Of a DNA stretch of 64,000 nt, positions 54,795 to 64,000 are shown one piece after another. The notes under the pieces were generated by a model. It saw only the letters and a program-made list of their open reading frames with translations. It made no database searches and had not been told where the DNA came from. Source of the DNA: Cyprinodon diabolis (Eukaryota > Chordata > Actinopteri > Cyprinodontiformes > Cyprinodontidae); the NCBI GenBank assembly GCA_030533445.1, contig CM060076.1, positions 22,678,603 through 22,742,602 on the forward strand, given 5' to 3'. The first letter of the stretch is position 1; the number at the start of each line of letters is the position of its first letter. The translations under genes and the position numbers were made by a program.

Positions 54795-54970
54795 GTCTAT
54801 AGGAAAGAGGCGGGATAGGTCCCCAGTCTGTTGCAGGGCAACCCACAGAAACACAAAGACAAACAACCATGCACACACACACACTCACCCCAAAAGACAA
54901 TTTAGAGATACCAATGGACCTAACAGTCATGTTTTTGGACTGGATGAAGAAAGCCCGGAACTTTCATGCT
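54795..54970. repeat. Dispersed teleost repeat, copy 4
   Basis: AGAGGCGGGATAGGTCCCCAG, CAAACAACCATGCACACACAC and CAGTCATGTTTTTGGACTG. Same family as 17915-18290, truncated at both ends. Confidence 0.7.
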
Positions 54971-57137
54971 GCAATGCAGAATTTTACTTTGAAAACTGTC
55001 CATCCTTCTACTCTATAATAACACACTATTTTGGTTTATTTTTATCTCTTAAATTTCTAGAACCTAAGGAAGTGTAAATAATTTTTCATGGACCATTATC
55101 TGCATGCCAATATGTATTTGTGCTTACATGTGTTTGAGCTGGAAAAGGGTTATAAATGTTTACTCAGAAGCTGAAAAGAAACAGCCAGGAATCTTTTAAA
55201 ATAGCTTAAAGCAGATTTGGATGAGGTATAATTATAAAACAGCAGCTTGATGCTATATCATCACTTGAGGCTGTAGTAGAAAAAAGAAGCTGAGAGGGAG
55301 ATGTAGGCAGCTGCACGTAAGGTATCTGGACAACAAGAGTGGGTAGGACTCTGAATTCCCCTATACTGCAATCAAGCCACTATCACCATCTGCACGCCAT
55401 TTTAAAACCATCAGTTCTGACTCTCCCTGAAAACATGGCAATGACTCCAGACATGCTCCACTTGCTAAATGAGCTTTTTCTGACATCTGCATACCCTAAA
55501 ATGGCTAAATATGGGGAATCTGAGCCAGAATGGCTGACATCATGCTGCAGGGAGGAGGGTACACTAATCTTAATATTTTCATCAAGAGATGACACGTGCT
55601 CATGTATTTAAACATATTTTTAGGAGCACTGTTTTTAGTACTACAGTAATAAACACATTTACACATTTCAGATGAAGGATCAAATATTTTAGGTGGTGAA
55701 AATTCTGTCCGCCTTTGCGTTTCTCGACAAGAGGGCAGACGGCTGTCAGGACACAGGATGAGTTTTTCAGATATTTAATAAAATAATATGACTTATAAGA
55801 ATAAAGATAGTAAAATGAAAGGTTTCAAAAGAGATAGCGTAGGCAAAAAAAAAAAAAAAAGAAGCATGGCATGTGGTACCTATTATTACCAGAGGAGAAA
55901 TTGGAGCAAACAGGGAAAAACAAAAATGAGCAAAAACCCAGAGAAGACCTGGCAAAAAATAAACCAACAAATGTATGGCAAACCCCAAATGACAAAAATA
56001 CTAGAATGTGGTGATCCTGACAAAAACCTAGCATACATTTTTTGGCCATTTATTTATTTATTTATCCTTTAACATAAATTTGAATAGATCCTATATCTTT
56101 TGAAAACACCCTATGCAGAGTATATGCAACCTGATCAATCTAGAATAAATCTCGCCTGTTCTTGGACGTTTTCTTTCCCATTTCGTGGGTGGAATTGTGA
56201 ACAGTCCTAATAAATTTTGCCAGTTGTGAACCAGCCCTTCATGAGTCTAATTTAAAACAAAAGAGAGATTTACAGTATATGTGGACATGCAAATCCATCA
56301 AAGAATGTTCTCATTAGAGGAAAAGGACTCTTTTATAGTGATCTTGCCAGTATATCTGAGATTTCAGCAGGGCATGGCTGCAGATAAGCCAGCACTATCT
56401 GGCAGATTTTTTGAACTTTTACTGAGCTGATAGACTCTAAGTGTCAAACATTTATTTCATCAGCTCACTGGAGTTTTTCCCATTACAGATTTACTTTCTT
56501 GATTAATTGTCCTGCATTTATATACAATTAAGGATACATTTTATATATCGTAGCATATTAACATTTTACATCAAAACCTGTCAACACCAACGTTGTCTAC
56601 ATTTTTGAGGGACTCTGTAAGGTACATTTTACTTAATTAAACCACCTTTTATTCCTTGTACTTAACACTCAACTAATCATCTCTTATTGAAAATCAGAAA
56701 AATGATGCAAGCAATACAGTATCCCTAAATTAGTCTAAAAAAAGTCCAGATCAAAGAATCCACCTCTGATTAAGCCTAACAGATATGCTCGATAGCATTA
56801 TGTTTGGGAGATTAATTAAAATTGAAGAGGTGCTTGTGTAAGGTAGAAGGGGGCAGGGAACATACTAAAAATGGAAAAGTATTTAATAAAACAAGGAAGT
56901 GTTTTATGAAAACAAGGAAGAGAACCAAACATCTCTATGAAATACGGAAGAGAACCAGCATTTCTATAGCATTCCAGAGACATGGATAACAATGCGTGAT
57001 GACATAAAAGCTAAATATAGGTTTCAGGTTGTCTTCAAGATCAGGATGTTTGAGGCTTCACTCTTAAGCGGAGGGGCACGAGAGTTAGACCTCATTGCTT
57101 TGCTGAAGAGACATTTTAAGGAAGAAAGGAATACTGA
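54971..57137. other. Intergenic and 5' flank of the class C receptor
   Basis: No gene is recognised. Open frames at 55339-55611 and 55788-56072 have no family similarity. The last part (about 56950-57137) probably holds the receptor's 5' UTR; an in-frame TGA directly precedes the first ATG. Confidence 0.5.
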
Positions 57138-60100
57138 ATGCAGAAGAAGATGGAGCTTTGGTTTTGCTTTTATTTATCTTTTGCTGTTCTTTCACTTCAG
57201 TTTTTCTGCAGTGAATCCATACAAGAGGCGAAGTCAGGCTCAGCGGACATTATTATTGGGGGATTATTCCCAATTCATGAAAGCGTAAATGCTATGGGAC
57301 AATGTAACAGGTAATTCTTTACTTCTCTTAAACAATACTGCTGTATCATTACAGATTTGTAAATACTGTAAATGCATCTTTTCATCAGGTTCAGTGTTGG
57401 CCGGCTGGCTCAGTCTCTGATGATGGTGCATGCAATAGAGCAGATAAACCAGAAGAAGGAGTTAGGGGATATCAAACTGGGATATCACATACTGGACTCC
57501 TGCGCTGATGTCACCACAGCTTTAAAAAACTCTCTCCACTTCATGCAGCTTAACAGTGAGTTCTCTTGACACCAGACTGAACATAATTAAATTATAAAAA
57601 CAATCATTTTATTTGCTGATGGTTTGCAGTCATTTACAAATTAACTTAATTATGCACTACAAAGCACATGACATAATGTCTCCTGTTGATGATTTTGATT
57701 GTATACCAAAGATGTAACTGCTATTTATGTTGCATATACCGACTTTCCTCCACTTATCAAAGAAGTGATAGGCCATGAAGAAAACCCATATATATCCTCA
57801 CCTTCTCGGGTAGTAAGATCTGGGATCTCATGGAGTTCCTATTTTAGAAGGGAAATTCAGTCTTATCAGAAAGAGCTAGTTCTGCACTGGCATGGCCTCC
57901 TAGTGGCATGTGCCCTGAAAACATCAAAAGGGAGGTGCCCATGAGGTGGCATCCTGTTCAGACACCATCTCATAGAGGATATCAGCAGCTTCTACCTTCT
58001 GTGTTACAATCCATATCTCATCACCACATAAAGCTTGGGTTTGAAATGTGGACAGACCAGAAAATCAGGAGCTTCCTTTTTTGAGTCAGCTCTTTCTTTA
58101 TTGTTGCAGACCGGAGAAGATATAACATTACTACTGTGGAGAACCTAGTTTATTTTCCCAATAAATTCTAGAGTCAAAAAATATTCAATACACTGTTTGA
58201 GACAGAGACTGACCTTCTTTTCATGTTTTTTTCCCGACAGAAAGTTCAAACACAGATGAGAAACAACAGTTAAGCCCACCAGTGAAGGCTGTCATAGGTG
58301 ATTACTACTCAGAGATATCTATAGCAGTCACACGGCAACTGAACTTGGAGGAAATCCCCCAGGTATGCTGAAAACTGTCAATTCCCTCAATTGTTCTCGA
58401 AAATAATGTAAGGAGGAAGCCCATCTTTGGGAAAAAAACAAAAGTTGATTTTAATGTTGATGACTATACTCTACATCAGTGAACTTTCTGACTTAATACT
58501 GAGTTTTCTTGGCAAAAGAGCATCCATGGGAGAGTTTAGGGAATCAATGTTTCTTAAAAATAAAACAAACCCTTTTTACATTATTCTGGAAAAATGGTGA
58601 TGTTGTCCAATATTAGGGGAAAATATCAAGTGGACAGAAAATACAAAAATAGAAATTTTGTTGAGGTTTGAATTCAGTTTTTCTCTAGTGTAAAATTAAG
58701 AGCGTTGCTGCAATAGAATGTCGTTCTGAAAGTCCATCAGTGGTTTAGGCGTCTGAAGCAACTTGCAGGCACTGATGGAAACATAAATTGCTTGGTTTTC
58801 TTGCAAATTTTAAAAAAAAAAGCAGGCGAAGGCACTGTTTTTTTGTTGTCCTTATTGTCATAGTAACACAGGTTTTTGATTTGTTTGCACAGATAAGCTA
58901 CGGTTCGACATCTGGTTACTTAAGTGATAAAACTCGCTTCCCAAGTTTTCTGAGGACCGTACCACAGGACGATCACCAAGCTCATGCCATCATTGAAATT
59001 CTGATGGAACACAACTGGAACTGGGTTGGAATTGTAGCAACCGACAGCGAATATGGTCGCTACGCAGTCGAACGTCTCAAACATCACGCAGCTAGTCATG
59101 ACATCTGCTTTGCATACATTCATTTTTTACCAGAGTTTCTTGTGGACAAAGACCTCAAAGAAAAGATTGGGGAAACTGTCAAAAGCATTGTTGAAAACAA
59201 AAATGTCTCAGTCATTGTGTCATTCGCAAAACCCGACCACATGATGTATATTTTCAACAATGCTCTCAGGCATCAAAGAGGTAAAAAGAAAATCTGGATA
59301 GCCAGTGATAACTGGTCCCAGTCAGTTAACTGTCTAAATACAACAAGATGGAGTTTGAGAGATGTTGGAACCGTCTTTGGGATATCCCTGAAATCTGGAA
59401 ACACATCCAGGTTTGAAAGGTTTCTCAGGAATATTGACAAAAACCCGGATATGTACCAGAACAATTCATTTTTGACTTCATATTTAAGTATGACTGATGA
59501 CCATGTCAGTGGCTCAAATATGTCTAGACAAATACAACGGCTAATCCACATGTCATATCCATATGCTGTGTTCAGTATTGAGCTGGCAGTCAATGCAATC
59601 GCTCAGGCTGTTAAAAACCTCTGCAACAACAACAGGACCTGTGCATCCCAACTGAAACCCAGACAGGTATGCAAGTAAACACACACATAATGTGACACAA
59701 TGTTTGGATGTATGCTACTATAATAGTATAGGGAGCTTTATATATTGATGACTCTTAAACTCTTTCACATTTTGTCAAATTAGATGTAAAAAAAATGAAA
59801 GTAGTGGAAGGAAAAAGAAAAAAAGGAAAATTTTAGAAGTGAGGCTTTAAGTTCTATTCTATCTCCTGAAACACTCTTTAGTGGATTTCACTATATCTAC
59901 ATCCATACGTCTTTCCTCTTTGCAAAAAGGTATTCTTCTAGTATTGAACAGTGCAATTTTCAAATTTCAAATCACTTGAAAATACACTTAATTTTCTTTT
60001 ACTCCTCAATTACCCTCTACTTTGTCTTGATCAGTTAAAATATAAATACGAAACATACAAATTTCTGCTTCTATTTACATGAAAACATTTTCCAGACCTT

Positions 60101-62508
60101 AAGTCGAGCAGGACGGACAGGTCTCATTGAAAAATTTGAAACTTGCTTGCTACTTAGTCATAGCTTTTTATCCCTTATCATTTCAGTTAAGAGACGCTTT
60201 GGGAAGTACAGAGTTCTCCATAGATGGCAAAAAATATTCATTCAATAAAAACTGCGAGGTTGACTCGGGGTATGATATTATCCTGTGGAGGTACACCTCA
60301 CCAAGAACTGTGGATATGAACTACAAAGTAGCCCATTATGACATACAACAGGAGAGACTGATGTTTGACCCGAACATCGAAAGTTTGTTTCATCAGACTG
60401 TAAGTAATTCCCTTCTTTTCATGGGTTATATTCTCTTTATATTTTTCTCTTTTATTGCTGTGAAATATTTCGAATTCACTGTATAGCAATGTGCATTCAC
60501 CTTTTTCATCACTTAATCACATTAACTTGCAGTAATAAAATAAATAAATGTCTCTTTATAAATCTTTTAAATGATTTTGATGTTAAATGAATATGGTAAT
60601 GAAAATGACTAGAAATAATTTCAAATTAAATAATACTTTCCGCTTAATAATGTTGTGAATGATATATGTTTACAGATGTCATCACCCTCTAATAGATTCT
60701 CTTATTTTAATACATATTTCTTTTCATTTTGACAACTGAGAACGCATCCTTTCATATGTTTTTGCTCATTTAAAGTAATTATTGAGCCTTTAAATGAGAA
60801 TAGGAAGGGAACAAAACTGTTTGCTCTTTTGAATTATATAATCTCACCACTCTGCCCCTGATTTTAAACAAGTGAAGGGGAAATTATTTTGTATACCATT
60901 TTTTTCTTGTGATAAGAAAATAGTGAAGGAAAATATGAACCATACTGCTGTTTTTGTATAAGCAACATTTCAATAAATATCCACCTGAAAGTATTTATGT
61001 CAAAACTGACAACAAAAATCTCCATTATTAGGTAATTGTGCCCTTGGTTCTGTCATATAGCAGGCCAGCCACCTTTAATAGCTTTCAGTGTCTCATGCAT
61101 TTTATTTCTAATGCATAAAGCAACTGTTTAAAAGCTGCCTAAACTCCCTACAACTTATAATGTAATTCCATACAATAGGTGATTTAACTTTGCTTCCCAA
61201 AATAAATAAAAAAATTATGGTTTATTTTGAATTTGTTGATGTTATGCTGTATAAGAAATATCTGAAACTGTTTTAAAAAATGCTTTCTTCCTTCTAGAAA
61301 GGTGTAAGCTCAATGTGTTCAAGATGCTATCCAGGCGAGTGGAAGATCAGACAGCAAGGCCAACCAGTTTGTTGCTTTGAATGTAAAAAGTGTCCTGAAA
61401 ACCACTATTCAAATGTTACAGGTTTGTATCACATTGAAGTTTGATTTTTTTTTAAAGTCAGATCAAAACTAAACAAATCATAAAACCTATTGGTCTAAAA
61501 GCCCAAAGTTCTATGTATAACACACATTTTTTTGCTTTGTTTGCAGATGCTTTACTTTGCTTGCAATGTGATAACACCACCCACTACTCAGAAGAGGGTA
61601 GTCAAAGCTGTAAAGTGAAAGAAATTGTCTTCCTAGAGTGGAAAGATATATACCATATTGTGCTTCTGGCTTCTGCTGCACTCGGAGTTGTGCTCACCCT
61701 TGTGGTTGGCATCATTTTCCTAGCCTCCTGGAATACACCAGTTGTTCGCTCATCTGTTGGCCCCATTGCCCTCCTCCTCCTCTTTTCAATTCTGCTGACA
61801 TTTGGAAGTGTGGTCATATTTGGTGGCAAACCCAATGACTGGCAGTGCAAAACTCGACAGGTGTTGTTTGGTTTAAGTTTTACTTTGTCCGTCTCCTGCA
61901 TCTTGGTCAAGTCATTTAAAATCATCTTGGCCTTTGAGTTTGACCCAGTAATACAAGACAGACTGGATAAGCTCTACAAGCCTTACCTCATTATTCCATT
62001 TTGCATGTTAGGTCAGGTGGTGATCTGCACAGTTTGGCTGGTCTATATGCCCCCAATACCAATGAGGGGTTATAGTATTCCAAACACAGTTGTCTTGAAA
62101 TGTAATGAGAGGTTATTTCCAGCGTTCGGGGCCATGTTGGCTTACATTGGCCTTTTAGCAATCATCTGCTTTATTATTGCTTTTAAAGGGAGAAAGTTGC
62201 CTGAGAGTTACAATGAAGCTAAATTCATCACCTTTTCCATGCTGATTTATCTTATTGCCTGGATCATCTTTGGTCCAGTTTATAAGAATATCACAGGCAG
62301 GTACCATTCTGCTATTGAAATGACAGTCATCCTCATCTCAGCCTACGGCATCTTATTCTGCCTGTTCTTAACAAAATGCTATATCATCCTGTGCAGACGG
62401 AGTGAAAATACAATAAAGTCGTTTCGTGCGGATGTTACGAAATTTGCCATGGGAAAAGATTCAATTCTGGACAAAAAAATGGCCAAAAGATTCCAGTGGA
62501 ATCCTTAA
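57138..62508 (+). CDS. Class C G-protein-coupled receptor, GPRC6A-like
   Basis: Seven coding exons: 57138-57310, 57389-57555, 58241-58362, 58893-59666, 60187-60399, 61298-61421 and 61547-62508; 2535 nt, 844 residues, phases consistent. Residues 1-24 are a signal peptide. The Venus-flytrap domain opens with ADIIIGGLFPIHE and has the amino-acid-binding ISYGSTS (155-161) and T204-DSEYGR. An Asp lies in WIASDNWS (D293). A nine-cysteine NCD3G domain is MCSRC..VCCFECKKC..LLCLQC..SC. The 7TM domain (about 560-815) has NTPVVRSS, CKTRQVLFGLSFTLSVSCIL and NEAKFITFSMLIY. This pattern is closest to GPRC6A, which senses basic amino acids and cations. T1R, CaSR and V2R are less similar. Start at 57138; a second ATG at 57150 has a better Kozak context. 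The tail ends early at FQWNP (see findings). Confidence 0.9.
57770..57990 (-). mobile_element. Rex3-like LINE scrap in receptor intron
   Basis: Reverse-strand reading resembles the C-terminal Rex3-like segment (FDVFRAHATRR after a decayed RMPPG block). It matches GAGGTGCCCATGAGG-type words seen in reverse copies. Short and degenerate. Confidence 0.35.
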
Positions 62509-64000
62509 TGAAGGCCTATCATTGGAGTCGCTGCCAAGCCCAGAACCATTGAATCCTGTGAAAGATCGGCGAGAGTCGATGAAACCATCCTACGATGATC
62601 TCCTCCGAGATTCTCAGCCCTCCTTGCTAGAGTATAACCCTTAGTGATATAAAAGCTTTTCAGCTTGGGCATAGAAATGATATGGAAAAATGTACAACTA
62701 AAGCAAATTGTGTTGGACATTTATTTGAGAATTACGTGATAACCATGTTTGCTACATTTTCATGATCAAATAATGGACAGAATATGTTCCTTGTCAATGA
62801 CTGATGACACATAATCTCAATGAATACTTTATTCACCTTAATTTCTAAGAGAATGTAAAGTGACTTCCTCAACTGTTAACTAAAGTAGAATCTTTAATGA
62901 TGAAAATCGCTTTGTACAGTGCATTGTAGGTGACATGTAAGTGTCTAGCAATTGTCTAGTATCAAAAACATTCAATTTTCTCCAAAATGACATGAACAAT
63001 GTGGCCTATATATCTATTTCAATATATTGCTATGTTATATTTTTAAGGAATTGTGAAAAGTTTACAAGGCACATTAATGTTTTATTGAGAGATAATCTTC
63101 CATAATTAACCCTTTACAATACACTATAGACCTCAAAAATGATCACTGACGATATCTTACCGTTACTCTGATAAACAGCTTCTGTAGCTTTACCAAAGGC
63201 TTAATGTATCTATAATTATTTAAAAAAAGAAATCTGTTAAAGACATCTGTTAAAGAAAAGATTGTGATTATATTTTAAGTAAATATATAAAAAAGGGTGG
63301 CAGAAAAATACACTTTGAACTAATTTTCTGTTTTTCTTTTTATTTATTTCCTGTTTGGAATCAGTGAGGATTGCAAGTTATATTTATTTGGTAAAAATTG
63401 TCTTAATACCTCCCACGAGTTTGGAAGTTTAGCTTTTTATTTCCTTGTTTACATTGCATGAAATACTGTACGAAGTTTCATATACTTTAAACACTGCAGT
63501 TATCCTTTACAAGTTTTTGTTTCTTTTATCAATTTAGCCTATTCATACTGTCAGTTCTGCTGCAGCTAATGCTGCCTTTATGTGTTATGGTAAAGTTGAT
63601 TTGTGCCATCACATTGCATTCAAGAGCTTTTGTCATGATGGTAGAAAAATCTGTCCTGTCCTGCTACTTGGGCAAGACAGTAATGGACTTCCTAATTTAT
63701 CAAATGCATCGACTGACCTCTAGCAATCATCTGATAACATTAAATGATAACAGTCATTTTTTTTAAATGTACGTCACAGCATTGTGTAAGCAACAAACAC
63801 AACTGGAGAGGATGTTTAACTATGCAGTATTCACCATAAAGAATAGTTTTGCTGCTCAGCAAAACTCAGCAACTCTGGTATCATAAAATGTTTCCAACTT
63901 GCCATTGGAAGTTACGACATGAGTGGACATATCGGTTTTTGGTATTTACCATAATTACGACCCCAGATGAAGGCAGCATAAGTAAGCTTCTTAGGCCACA
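62509..64000 (+). other. Receptor 3' flank
   Basis: The first 136 bp stay open in the +1 frame (see findings). Beyond about 62650 the sequence is AT-rich with no recognised gene or transposon. It is probably 3' UTR and then intergenic DNA. Confidence 0.5.

Noticed and set aside
57699..57944. 81-codon frame as an extra receptor exon
   Set aside because: Exons 2 and 3 join in phase without it, and part of it matches a reverse Rex3-like LINE scrap.

Overview
The window is vertebrate DNA, almost certainly from a teleost fish. Genes are split by spliceosomal introns, the sequence is AT-rich, and the space between exons is full of typical fish transposons: hAT, Tc1-like, L2-, Rex1- and Rex3-like LINEs, a tRNA-derived SINE, solo LTRs, and (AT)n, (GATA)n and (GGAT)n microsatellites. 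I see no bacterial gene, CRISPR array or operon. The species cannot be fixed from sequence alone.

Layout. At 201-4979 (+) are the last four coding exons of mrps18a (mitoribosomal protein mL66). Tail to tail with it, 5426-9426 (-), is a complete five-exon rsph9 (radial spoke head protein). Human MRPS18A and RSPH9 are also neighbours on 6p21.1, so this is old synteny. From 9.4 to 27.5 kb I find no recognisable gene, only layered repeats, a CCAAT-box cluster and one orphan exon-like segment. At 27555-51675 (-) lies a complete TMEM63/CSC1-like mechanosensitive channel gene with 22 coding exons (780 codons, phases all consistent) and an inferred non-coding first exon. Its introns hold a Rex1-like LINE, an L1 fragment, a nearly intact Tc1 element, Tc1 relics and hAT MITEs. 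At 57138-62508 (+) is a seven-exon class C GPCR resembling GPRC6A (844 aa). A relic of a related receptor lies about 2.5 kb upstream.

The genes do not form one pathway. mL66 acts in mitochondrial translation, RSPH9 in motile cilia, TMEM63 in cation conductance, and the class C receptor in amino-acid/cation sensing. rsph9 has X-box-like sites upstream, as expected of a ciliary gene.

I found no convincing new biological system. The most informative observations concern transposon history, read from target-site duplications: a composite hAT unit, a Rex3-like LINE nested in a Tc1 relic, hATs inserted into microsatellites, and a Tc1 transposase interrupted by one stop codon. Two gene-level points also stand out: the class C GPCR relic, and an open +1 reading frame after the receptor's stop codon.

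Exon limits were set by eye from GT/AG signals, reading phase and family similarity, and could be off by a base. Repeat family names are from recognition, not a database search.
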